DNA from: Phycisphaerae bacterium
Lineage (GTDB): Bacteria > Planctomycetota > Phycisphaerae > UBA1845 > PWPN01
NCBI GenBank assembly: GCA_030372985.1
Contig: JAUCQB010000120.1
Coordinates: 1-64,000, forward strand
Length of the DNA stretch: 64,000 nucleotides
Reading direction: 5' to 3'
In this document: positions 8,098 through 16,675 of the stretch, in pieces
Layout of the letters: each line of letters opens with the position of its first letter
Position numbering within the stretch: the stretch's first letter is position 1
Translations under genes and position numbers: made by a program
The notes under the pieces: model-generated
Told to the model about the DNA's origin: nothing
Database searches by the model: none
Seen by the model: only the letters and a program-made list of their open reading frames with translations

Positions 8098-11000
8098 TTA
8101 GACCCTGAAAATGATTTCAAGCCTGTCCTCGGTTTTCAGGACGCATACTGCGTCGAGAGTGATGGTAACCCGAGAACCGTCCTGGCTCATGCCGGCCTGC
8201 AGAGATTGACCTGTTGCCGAGACTGCGACGGACTCCGCGCGAAAGCCGGTGGCCAGCTCGAACGCCAGTTTGCGAAGAGTCAGACGGCCGTGCCGAACAA
8301 CGATCGTGTCGGTTTGAGAGTCGTTCTGCCTGTTCTGTTCGAACGTTCCCCAACCCTCAGCCGAGGTGAAGGAGGACCGGAAGTGATCGGGCGAGATGCG
8401 AGGGGCAAACGCCAAGTAGCCCTGCGGCCCGTGATACTCGAAACCGCAGACGGCAAGGAAAACCCCGTAGCCGGCCATAGCTCGGGCATAGTGATCACCA
8501 CACTCAATCTCGTTCCAGGGGTTACGCTTGCGGGCATGATAGCGGTCATGGATCATCCGAGTGATGGCCAGGCCTTCCTGGACCATCCCCTCCCAGATCA
8601 TATGAGCCGCGACCTGGTACTCGAACCCGGTCATGCACTCGTTGAAATAGCCGGCGAAGCCCGCATCCTTGCCGCCGCCACTTGCGGTCTCCATGCCGCC
8701 CTTAGGCCACGTGCACATGAGCAAGCCGCCCTCGCCGGGCATGGCATACCATCGCCCGCCGGGAATCTTGTCGGCGGCCATGAGGCGGTAGGGGCCGATG
8801 TCGGGTGCGAAGTTGTATCGCCAGAGTGAGCGCAACGCAGACAGCGTGGGTTCAATCGGCACAATCCGCCCCAGGCCGACCTGGTGAGCCCATGATTGCC
8901 CGAACAACTGGTCAATATGACACCCGTTTGCCGTGCGCACCGTCTGGGGTTTGTCGGGGTCAGGAATGTGAATGAAGTACTCGCCGTTGAACAGTCGTTC
9001 GACCAGGTGCGTGGCACCTCGATCAGCGAGTTGGCGGCATCGCTCGGCAAATGCGACATCACCCATTTCCGTTGCCATCCTCTCGCCGGCGCCCACGGCC
9101 GCGAGGTAATGCGAGGAGATCCACGCGATCTGCCCGTACCAGGCGGCGTCAAGGGTGTTGTACTGGGCCCCATCGAGCAGGCCGTCCTGATCGATGTCGC
9201 GGCTCATGAGCAGTTCGATCGATTTGCGCAGACGCGGCCAGATGCGGCGCAGAAAACCGTCGTCTTTGGACATTTGGTGCTCGCGATAAGCTCGCAGGAT
9301 CGTGCCCGCCTGCCCGTCGACCGCCAGTTCGCGGTGAGCCTCCGCGCGATAGTGGATGATCCCTGTGGCATCGTCAAAAGCCAGACCGTAATCGACCATC
9401 TCCCGCGTACTGCGTTCGAGGGCCGGGAACAGCCGTCCGACCGCCTGGGCGTATTGCCAAACATGCGTGCAGGTGCCGCCGCAGCAGTAGTTGCCTTCCC
9501 ATCCGTAGAAACGGCCATTATCGAAGCGGTAGCAGGTCGCCGTGGCCAGCGTGGAGATGTTTGCCAGCGTGCGATCGAGCAGCCAGCAGGGAAGCGTCGA
9601 ATCGTACCAGGTGTCGTGCCAGAGCCGGGTCTGCGCCGAGAGCCGATCGAACTCGCGGGCCACGTAACGCACGACGTCCGCCGCGTCGCGGAAGCGCGTG
9701 CCGTAGAACCGACGAAGGCTGCGAGCGTTCTCGATGAATGAGAGCGAATCCCACCACAAGCCGTCGAAGTGCCAGGTGAGGATGAACACGAATTCGGCGT
9801 GCTCGCCTGCCACCAGACGCTTCTTGCCGCCGATGGCCCCGATCAGTCGCTGGCCGAAGTCGCGGGTGGCCTGATCTGGGCCGTCGTGAGGACCGAAGAG
9901 TGGAATCGGCAGCGCCCTGGTTGGCAAATCCGCGTCTGCAAAGACAGCATTGGCGTCCCCCAGCAAAGCCAGGGCCATCGTGCCATAGTCGGGCTGCTGT
10001 TCGAGGGAGAATGGTTCGTTCTTTTGCCCGTCGGTGAAAACGATCTCGTCGACGCCGACGTTGCCCCAGGCATCCTTGACGCCGTCCATGATCTGCAGCC
10101 GGGCCTGCTTGCCGGCGAACTCGCGGACGTCAAAATGCTCGATCCGCATGCGGTTGTTGTTGTGGCCGGCGGCCGTGCGGACGACCGCGCCGTCAATCAA
10201 CAGGTTCAGGCAGGTCCGGCCGGGGTGAGCTCCGCCGCCGATACGAAAGCGGATGTAGTCGCGTTCGACGGTGAAGTCCCTGCTGGTCATGCTGCCGATG
10301 TGGGAATCCGCGGCCGAGACGCTGCCGCCGCGGCGGGCACTGTGCGAGTTCACCACCCGCCGGCCGTGCGCGTTGACGTCGCCCTGGTACGAGGCGATCT
10401 CCGATGTCGGGATCGGTCCGTCGCCGAAAGCCGTGCCGGTCACGGTCCACTTGTCATAGGACGCGGACTCGAAATCGTCGAAAACGATGTCCGGCCTGGC
10501 CATGGGAGCCGGCTGTGACGCCGCCGGATTGGCCCGGGCCCGACATTCGAGCACGGTCATAGCCGGCTGCCGCAGAATCCGGTTCTCGCGCTGCCCCCGC
10601 CCAGGCTGTCCCGACGCCAGGCACACGCCGTTCTGGAGCCAGCCACCGAGCTCAACCTCGACCGGCGAGTCGCTGATATTCCGAACGGTGTAGCGCAGTA
10701 GCGTAGCCGGCAGGCCCGATTCGTCTTCGTTCAGCGGGATGAACGGCGAGAATGCTTCGAGGTTGACGACCACCGGCACGTCCTCATCGCGGTACTCGAC
10801 GAAACCGATGGGGTACTCGCCGCGAAAGCGGATGTCTCTGAAACCTCGCGCATCCAATTGCCGGACCTGGGAACGGTCTGCGCTGATGATTCGTATCGCA
10901 AAGCCCTGTTCGATTGGCGATTTCACCTCGGCCGGTTTGGCGTAGTGTGGTCCGCCGCCGCTTCGCCATTCCTCGGGGGCAGGCTGGTTGAGGATGTCCC

Positions 11001-11454
11001 AGTGCCACAGCCGGCCGTCGCCTGCGAGATAGAGCTGTCCGGTGCAGATGCCGCCGATCGGCATGCCGATGTAGTCAAGCTCGCCGGCGGCAGATCGGTA
11101 TATGGTGGGGGCGCCGCGCTCAAACAGCGAACGAACCCACAACGGATCGAGCTTCTTGTCCGCCGGAATGGGGAAGTCGGTCACATCGGCGGGATTGAAC
11201 GGCCCGGCGATGGCCCTGATTGCGCCTGTGCCCGCAATGGCCAGGCCTGTTGAGGCAAGGAAGGCCCTGCGGCTCATGTCGTGGCTGCTCGAGCATCGAG
11301 TTTCTGCCAGGGGCTCGCGCCCCTGGCTACAGACCTGTGCCCCTTCGGGACAAGATGGCCGCTGGAGGTGAGGGATCGCAGGAGAATCAGGCAGCGGCAG
11401 GCGAGTCACATCCGTATGCCTTGCCTCATTGTTGGCGCGTTCATTATCGCTCAT
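8098..11454 (-). CDS. GH116-like glycosidase (GBA2/DUF608 family), probable Tat substrate, with inserted lectin-like domain
   Basis: A protein of 1118 aa. A twin-arginine-type signal (MSRRAFLASTGLAIAGTGA) begins about 60 residues in, so an alternative start is the ATG at 11277; I keep 11454 because a GGAGA sits 11 nt before it. GIPIGGICTGQLYLAGDG-like sequence and later YNTLDAAWYGQ and NEIECGDHYARAMAGYG are typical of GH116 beta-glucosidase/glucosylceramidase enzymes. Between them (about residues 325-475) is an insertion with FDDFESASYDKW and a beta-sandwich look, as in C-terminal domains of some planctomycete hydrolases. Likely exported folded to the periplasm to cleave glucosides. The gene lies 50 nt after the GH36 gene on the same strand. 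Confidence 0.85.
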   Translation of the reverse strand: MSDNERANNEARHTDVTRLPLPDSPAIPHLQRPSCPEGAQVCSQGREPLAETRCSSSHDMSRRAFLASTGLAIAGTGAIRAIAGPFNPADVTDFPIPADKKLDPLWVRSLFERGAPTIYRSAAGELDYIGMPIGGICTGQLYLAGDGRLWHWDILNQPAPEEWRSGGGPHYAKPAEVKSPIEQGFAIRIISADRSQVRQLDARGFRDIRFRGEYPIGFVEYRDEDVPVVVNLEAFSPFIPLNEDESGLPATLLRYTVRNISDSPVEVELGGWLQNGVCLASGQPGRGQRENRILRQPAMTVLECRARANPAASQPAPMARPDIVFDDFESASYDKWTVTGTAFGDGPIPTSEIASYQGDVNAHGRRVVNSHSARRGGSVSAADSHIGSMTSRDFTVERDYIRFRIGGGAHPGRTCLNLLIDGAVVRTAAGHNNNRMRIEHFDVREFAGKQARLQIMDGVKDAWGNVGVDEIVFTDGQKNEPFSLEQQPDYGTMALALLGDANAVFADADLPTRALPIPLFGPHDGPDQATRDFGQRLIGAIGGKKRLVAGEHAEFVFILTWHFDGLWWDSLSFIENARSLRRFYGTRFRDAADVVRYVAREFDRLSAQTRLWHDTWYDSTLPCWLLDRTLANISTLATATCYRFDNGRFYGWEGNYCCGGTCTHVWQYAQAVGRLFPALERSTREMVDYGLAFDDATGIIHYRAEAHRELAVDGQAGTILRAYREHQMSKDDGFLRRIWPRLRKSIELLMSRDIDQDGLLDGAQYNTLDAAWYGQIAWISSHYLAAVGAGERMATEMGDVAFAERCRQLADRGATHLVERLFNGEYFIHIPDPDKPQTVRTANGCHIDQLFGQSWAHQVGLGRIVPIEPTLSALRSLWRYNFAPDIGPYRLMAADKIPGGRWYAMPGEGGLLMCTWPKGGMETASGGGKDAGFAGYFNECMTGFEYQVAAHMIWEGMVQEGLAITRMIHDRYHARKRNPWNEIECGDHYARAMAGYGVFLAVCGFEYHGPQGYLAFAPRISPDHFRSSFTSAEGWGTFEQNRQNDSQTDTIVVRHGRLTLRKLAFELATGFRAESVAVSATGQSLQAGMSQDGSRVTITLDAVCVLKTEDRLEIIFRV
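11307..11352. repeat. Two-hairpin palindromic repeat, copy A
   Basis: CCAGGGGCTCGCGCCCCTGG is a strong hairpin (11307-11325), and about 12 nt later TGCCCCTTCGGGACA forms a second small stem. The same arrangement recurs at 30334-30380 with a changed but still paired second stem. This copy lies inside the N-terminal extension of the GH116-like gene, just upstream of the Tat signal. That weakens the case for the long start. Confidence 0.75.
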
Positions 11455-11503
11455 CTCTCCGGTCGTCTCCGTTCAGCGATTGTCGGCGTTGCCGGATCCT
11501 GTC

Positions 11504-14035
11504 CTACCTGCGCTGCTCGTATCGAAAGATCCTCGCTCCCGGCCGGTCGCGAATCTCCACCGGCAGGCCGTCTTTCATCAGCACCTGCCCGCTGACGTCT
11601 GCTCGCTTGTCCGTGTCAAGGTCAATCACGGTGTACGTCACGCCCGCCTGCAGACCGCGAAGCGGCAGCCGTGCCGACTCATAGATGCTCTCGCCACGGC
11701 GAAACGCCTGCACCACACCCTCACCCTTGTCCGGCAGATCGAATTGCCAGGCCATCCAGGCATCGTTGGCCGTGTCGTACCGTGTCAGCGGGTAGTAGTC
11801 CCCATCGAGCATGTAATTCGCCATCTGCCTCCATTCGCCGATGACACGACGGGCCCGCTCAAAGTCATATTGCCGATCTCGCATGTCGTAGCAGCAGATA
11901 AGGTGCGGGCAGAAGCAACTGCGAGAGTCATACAATCCTTCGCGGGTCATCCCGGTGCCGTAGAAAGGCAGCCAGAACGAAAGCCCGTATGTGTGGTTCT
12001 GCTGGCCCACCGGCTCGAGGATGTAGTCGCTGCGAAGCAGGGGGACGGCTCGGCGCATGGTCTCCAGGTCGTTGCGGCGGCCGCCCGAGGCGCACGAATC
12101 GATCAGCATGTCCGGGTGCCGGCGCCGCAGTTCGTCCCAATACGCCAGGTAGCCGGTGACATAGCGGATCTCCGTGATGCCTTGGCGATCCGGTGCATCG
12201 TTGGCCCGCCATCGTTCGAGCGGGTCGGTGTTGAAGTCCTGACGGTACAGGTCGATGCCCTGCTCAGTCAACAGCTTGTCCACATGGTTGGTCAGCCATT
12301 CGCGTGCCGCGTCGTTGCCGAGATTCAGCAGCTTGTCTCCCGGTTTCGATCGATCGGCCACGTCCTGGTTTGGGTCGGTAGGCGGGCCGAGTAGCCAATC
12401 CTGATGATTCCGCCACAGCCACGTGCCCGGCGTGACCCGCTCGGGCTCAAACCAGACGATCGTCTTGATGCCCTTGCTTCGTGCGTGATCGCTTATTGCC
12501 CGCAGGCCGTTGGGGAACCGCTTGGGGTCCACCTCCCAGGTGCCTGTGTTGGGCCAACCGGCTGCATTGTAGCGAGGGTCGTTCGGATACCATCCGGCGT
12601 CCATCCACCAGTAGTCCAGCGGCAGACGCTCTTCGACGTAGCGGTCGACGAAGAACTTCTGATTCTCCTCGTTGGCGTGGATCATCTCACCGAACTGATG
12701 CGAGCTGCACGCGGCCGTCTGGGCTCGCACTGGCTGTCCCCCCGGACGCGGCATACCGTGCGCTCGCATCCATTGCCGCCAGAGATTCTGGGCGCGAATC
12801 CTGTCGCCACTCCAGAACTGCACGACGACCAGCGGCGTGCGGATCTCCTCGCCAGGGTGCAGCGTGAGGCGAGTCAGCTCCTGCCCGGCGCGCACCCGCA
12901 GCCCAGTGTCCCTGTCGCGAGTGAACTGCGACGCCCACTGGCCGGGCCATCCGATGACGACGATAACACCCTGATCACCCCACTGGATGTTGTAGTACGG
13001 CCACTGGCCGTTGGTCGGCCGTCCGCCGCCAGGGGCAAAGCGAAGCTCTGCGCCGGGGCCCATCAGCGTCTGCAGCGGCTCGAAGCTGTTGATTGTGCAG
13101 GAATCGCCTCGGTTGTGATGAAGAACAAACTCGCATTCCTTCGGCCGCTCCAACCGGATATCCATCGCCTGGATCTGCTCGAGTATCGGGGTATCCGCCG
13201 TGCCGGTGTTCTTGAAATACAGCGTCCATTCCTCGACCGGAAAGTCCGTATACTCGATCGCTTCACAGCGCACCACCAGACCGGTTTGCGGATCGGTGTA
13301 GGTCGACGACAGTCCGACCCGATTCTGATCGACGCGGAGGCTTGTTCGCTTGGGTTTCCACGTCGGCAGTAGCTTCGACGACGATCGTCCTCCGTAGATG
13401 AACGAGAAGGGCGGTTCGGCAGTGGGGGGCTTGCGCGCCGCATCGAGCAGCGGCAACTCGCCAAGCCAAACCGTCTTGCCGTCCGCCAGCGTGACCTTCG
13501 CATCCGCCCAGTCGGCCTGGTCACAGGAAATACCGTCGCCCCCGTCATCTACCTGCAAAATGAACTCGGTCGCGCCGCCAAGGTCGACGTCAACTGCCAC
13601 GCTCGCGGCGCCCTCCCGCATCAAGCCGGAGCGAAAGGCTTCCGTCCCGCCGACCTGGACGGCGAAGACGACGCTCCCTCGTCCACCGGATGTCTGGTCA
13701 TTCGTGTCCACACCCACAGTGGCGTTGAATCTCGTGCCAGCGCCCGGCAGTCGAACGATTACCCTGCTGAACGCGTGACAGTACAGCCCCCGGGTGTATT
13801 GGCTCGCTCCGATCCGCATCGGGCGCCCGTTGCGGGCGTTTCTCTGCACCGGGTCGTGGTTGGCTTCCACGATCAGCCCGGCTTCATACGACCGAGTCGT
13901 CACCTCGCCCCGAAACTTCGCCGTTGCCCACTGCCTGGCCTCGGCCATTTCGTCAGGTCGTACGGTCACTGCCCGTGCAGCGACTTGACAGACCAGACCA
14001 GCAATCAACACCAGTGCGGCTTTCAGCATGGTCAT
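11504..14035 (-). CDS. GH36 alpha-galactosidase with N-terminal NPCBM domain, secreted
   Basis: A protein of 843 aa. A signal peptide (MTMLKAALVLIAGLVCQVAARA) is followed by an NPCBM-type carbohydrate-binding domain (about 24-200), then a beta-sandwich and a GH36 barrel. GH36 marks are YWWMDAGWYP, KTIVWFEPERV, YRQDFN (nucleophile Asp about 600), SCASGGRRNDLE, and LLRSDY (probable acid/base Asp about 670). It should hydrolyse alpha-1,6-galactosides in the periplasm or outside the cell. The ATG at 14035 is preferred over the track start at 14113 because AGGGAG lies 7 nt upstream and the signal peptide begins there. It is probably co-transcribed with the GH116-like gene downstream. Confidence 0.92.
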   Translation of the reverse strand: MTMLKAALVLIAGLVCQVAARAVTVRPDEMAEARQWATAKFRGEVTTRSYEAGLIVEANHDPVQRNARNGRPMRIGASQYTRGLYCHAFSRVIVRLPGAGTRFNATVGVDTNDQTSGGRGSVVFAVQVGGTEAFRSGLMREGAASVAVDVDLGGATEFILQVDDGGDGISCDQADWADAKVTLADGKTVWLGELPLLDAARKPPTAEPPFSFIYGGRSSSKLLPTWKPKRTSLRVDQNRVGLSSTYTDPQTGLVVRCEAIEYTDFPVEEWTLYFKNTGTADTPILEQIQAMDIRLERPKECEFVLHHNRGDSCTINSFEPLQTLMGPGAELRFAPGGGRPTNGQWPYYNIQWGDQGVIVVIGWPGQWASQFTRDRDTGLRVRAGQELTRLTLHPGEEIRTPLVVVQFWSGDRIRAQNLWRQWMRAHGMPRPGGQPVRAQTAACSSHQFGEMIHANEENQKFFVDRYVEERLPLDYWWMDAGWYPNDPRYNAAGWPNTGTWEVDPKRFPNGLRAISDHARSKGIKTIVWFEPERVTPGTWLWRNHQDWLLGPPTDPNQDVADRSKPGDKLLNLGNDAAREWLTNHVDKLLTEQGIDLYRQDFNTDPLERWRANDAPDRQGITEIRYVTGYLAYWDELRRRHPDMLIDSCASGGRRNDLETMRRAVPLLRSDYILEPVGQQNHTYGLSFWLPFYGTGMTREGLYDSRSCFCPHLICCYDMRDRQYDFERARRVIGEWRQMANYMLDGDYYPLTRYDTANDAWMAWQFDLPDKGEGVVQAFRRGESIYESARLPLRGLQAGVTYTVIDLDTDKRADVSGQVLMKDGLPVEIRDRPGARIFRYEQRR

Positions 14036-14218
14036 GATACAACTCCCTGTTGATGTCTCGATCGCCCAATGAGCTGCAAAGAAACATTCTATCTGGGACG
14101 GCAGGGAACACAAAACGAATTCGCCCGTTTCTGAAGGCGCTGTCGCTTTTGCCGCCGCGCGTGTATGATCTGCTCCGTCGTGTGCTGATATGCATAGTCC
14201 AGATGCGTGAGGACGATC

Positions 14219-16612
14219 ATGTCTTGCTCAATGAATGCCGGGCCATTCGATCACCACTTGAGGGATATCATCGGGTGCCGAAGCAGGCCGCGACGGCGGG
14301 CTCTGGCCGTTGCCGGGCTCTGTTTTGCACTTGGCGCTGCGGCCCATGCCGCCGAGCCCGTCTGGATCACGGCCTCAGGGCCACGTTGTCCCTTGATGCG
14401 TAAGGAGTTTACGGTCAGCACGGCGCCGTCAAAGGCGGTCGTGCGGATCGTGGGTCTCGGCCATTTCGAGCTGCGCGTCAACGGCAAACGAGCCGGCGAT
14501 TCGCTGATCAATCAGGCGTGGTCGCAGTATGACAAGACGATCTACTTCCAGGAGTTCGACATTGCGCCGCTTCTGGTCACAGGTGACAACGCTCTAGGGG
14601 TGATGCTCGGCAATTCCTTCTGGTACAACCCGCCGTCCCCGGCCGGGCGGTATCACAAGGGCGGAGCGGAATGCACGTTCGGGACACAGTATCTGATGTG
14701 GGTTGATACGGATGTCGAGATGGCCGACGGAAGCCGAACGCGCATCGTGTCGGACAGCACATGGAAGACCTCTGCCGGTCCGCTGACCTTCAGCCATGTC
14801 TACGGCGGCGAGGACTACGACGCCCGCCTCGAACAACCCGGCTGGGACCAACCGGGCTTCGATGACAAGGCTTGGACCTCGGTCGCAGTCGCCGATTCGC
14901 CGGCAGGCAAGCTGGAGAGACAATTCTGGCCGCCAATGCGAGCGAAAGAGGTCTTCCCGGCAAAAGATATCGTCCCCGCCGGGGAGGGCGTCTTCCACAT
15001 CTTCTTCGGCCAGAACGCTTCCGGCATCGTCCGTTTCACTGTTGAAGGCAAGCGTGGCGAGAGCTTCACGCTCCAGCCCTCCGAGTATCGCGGCGACAAA
15101 GGCGAGTTCATGAAGCCGCGGTGGGGGGCTCCAGTGCTGTTCCGCTACACGCTCAAAGGCGGCGGGCCCGAAACGCATCAATGGCTTTTCCACTACAACG
15201 GTTTCCAGGCGGTCGAAATGGTGGGAGCGGTCCCGGCCGGCCAGCCCAATCCGAAAGGACTCCCCGTCGTTCGACGCATCGAACTGGTTCACGTCCGCAG
15301 CGATCTGCCGCAGGTCGGCGAGTTTGAAGGGTCAAGCAGGCTCTACAACCAAACGCATCAGCTCGTCGACTGGGCGATGCGCTCCAACATGACCTACGTG
15401 ATGACCGACTGCCCGCATCGCGAGAAGCTCGGCTGGTTGGAGTGCGCTCACCTGTGCGCGCCGATGTTCAGCTACCGCTACGACTGCCGCGATTGGCTTG
15501 CCAAGATCACCCGCGACATCCGCGACGCCCAGGAACCCTCCGGACGCATCCTCACGGTCGCACCGTCATATGCGGGCACGCGTTTCCCCGACGCCTTCCA
15601 CTGGACTGTTGAATGGGGCGCGGCCGGGGCTCTCCTGCCTTGGCATCACTACGTCTGGTACGGCGATCCGCAGATTCTCCGCGACAACTACGACTGTATG
15701 TGCCGGTTTGTCGATTTCGTGTCCTCCGCCTCGAAGGATGGCATCGCCCCCGCGGGTCTCGGCGACTGGTACGACTACGGCCACGGCCAGCCGCCCGGCC
15801 CCAGCCGCTTCACCCCGCAGGATCTGACCGCCACGGCCGTGGAGGTCATGTGCATCGACGCGGTCATTCAGGCGGCCGAGGTCCTGGAGCGAGCCGACGA
15901 TGTCCAGCGTTACCGCGGCCTTCGAGACAAGACCGCAGTGAGCTTTCTCAAGAAGTTCTACGACACGCAGAAGCGCGTGTTCGCGAATCATGGCTCATGC
16001 CAGTGCGCCCACACCATTGCACTGACCGCCGGACTCGTCCCGGAGGTCGACAGGCAGGCGGTTCTTGACGCCGTCATCGAGGATTTGGCCAAACGCGACT
16101 GGCAGCAGACCCCTGGCGACGTCGGCCACGTCTTCTTCATCCGGGCCCTGGCCGAGGCCGGCCGTTCCGATGTGCTGCATCGTGTCTACTCACGCGACGG
16201 CCTGGGCAGCTACGGCGGCATCCTCAAGAAAGGCCTGACCGCCATGCCCGAAACGTGGGACGCGATGAACGACGGCTACCAGTCCCTGAACCACTGCATG
16301 CTCGGGCACGTGATGGAATGGTACTACGCCTACGTCGCCGGCATTCGCCAGCAGCCCGATAGCATCGGTTGGAAGCGTGTGCTGATCGCCCCGCAGCCCG
16401 GCCCGCTGGATCATGCCGAGGCAACCTTCGCAAGCCCCGCCGGCATGATCACCAGCCGTTGGACCGTGGCCGCTGGCAGGTTGCGTCTCGAGGCGACAGT
16501 GCCCGAGGGCGTCTCCGCCCGCCTGCTCGCCCCCGACGGCACCGCGAAGGATGTCCAGGCTGGCGCCCACGTACTCGACTCAGCCTACACCTGGCGCGAA
16601 CCCGAGAGGTGA
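14219..16612 (+). CDS. GH78 alpha-L-rhamnosidase, secreted
   Basis: A protein of 797 aa from the ATG at 14219, which has GAGG 6 nt upstream; the track start at 14207 is also in frame. A positively charged stretch (RSRPRRR) precedes a hydrophobic signal ending AAAHAAEP. The N-terminal beta domains are followed by the (alpha/alpha)6 barrel. TDCPHREKLGWLECAHL is the GH78 signature with the general-acid Glu region, followed by GDWYDYG, a WMxx-type midsection and a C-terminal beta-sandwich (APQPGPLDHAEATF). It would release terminal alpha-L-rhamnose. It is divergent from the GH36 gene and convergent with the next gene. Confidence 0.92.
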   Translation: MSCSMNAGPFDHHLRDIIGCRSRPRRRALAVAGLCFALGAAAHAAEPVWITASGPRCPLMRKEFTVSTAPSKAVVRIVGLGHFELRVNGKRAGDSLINQAWSQYDKTIYFQEFDIAPLLVTGDNALGVMLGNSFWYNPPSPAGRYHKGGAECTFGTQYLMWVDTDVEMADGSRTRIVSDSTWKTSAGPLTFSHVYGGEDYDARLEQPGWDQPGFDDKAWTSVAVADSPAGKLERQFWPPMRAKEVFPAKDIVPAGEGVFHIFFGQNASGIVRFTVEGKRGESFTLQPSEYRGDKGEFMKPRWGAPVLFRYTLKGGGPETHQWLFHYNGFQAVEMVGAVPAGQPNPKGLPVVRRIELVHVRSDLPQVGEFEGSSRLYNQTHQLVDWAMRSNMTYVMTDCPHREKLGWLECAHLCAPMFSYRYDCRDWLAKITRDIRDAQEPSGRILTVAPSYAGTRFPDAFHWTVEWGAAGALLPWHHYVWYGDPQILRDNYDCMCRFVDFVSSASKDGIAPAGLGDWYDYGHGQPPGPSRFTPQDLTATAVEVMCIDAVIQAAEVLERADDVQRYRGLRDKTAVSFLKKFYDTQKRVFANHGSCQCAHTIALTAGLVPEVDRQAVLDAVIEDLAKRDWQQTPGDVGHVFFIRALAEAGRSDVLHRVYSRDGLGSYGGILKKGLTAMPETWDAMNDGYQSLNHCMLGHVMEWYYAYVAGIRQQPDSIGWKRVLIAPQPGPLDHAEATFASPAGMITSRWTVAAGRLRLEATVPEGVSARLLAPDGTAKDVQAGAHVLDSAYTWREPER

Positions 16613-16623
16613 TGAGGTGGTAG

Positions 16624-16640
16624 GGCGTGCTCCGCACGCC
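16624..16640. terminator. Hairpin between convergent genes
   Basis: GGCGTGC-TCC-GCACGCC forms a perfect 7-bp stem with a 3-nt loop, 11 nt past the rhamnosidase stop and 36 nt before the end of the opposite gene. There is no U tract on the plus strand, so it may be a palindromic repeat or a weak bidirectional terminator. Confidence 0.45.
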
Positions 16641-16675
16641 GGTTGTTCTGTGCGTCATGAGAAGCGGGTGAAACC

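Noticed and set aside
8041-8105. Short plus-strand frame with AGGAG before GTG (about 21 codons)
   Set aside because: Runs into the end of the GH116-like gene; too short, with no second line of support.
14594-15292. 232-aa minus-strand ORF inside the rhamnosidase gene
   Set aside because: Antisense shadow of a well-supported GH78 gene.
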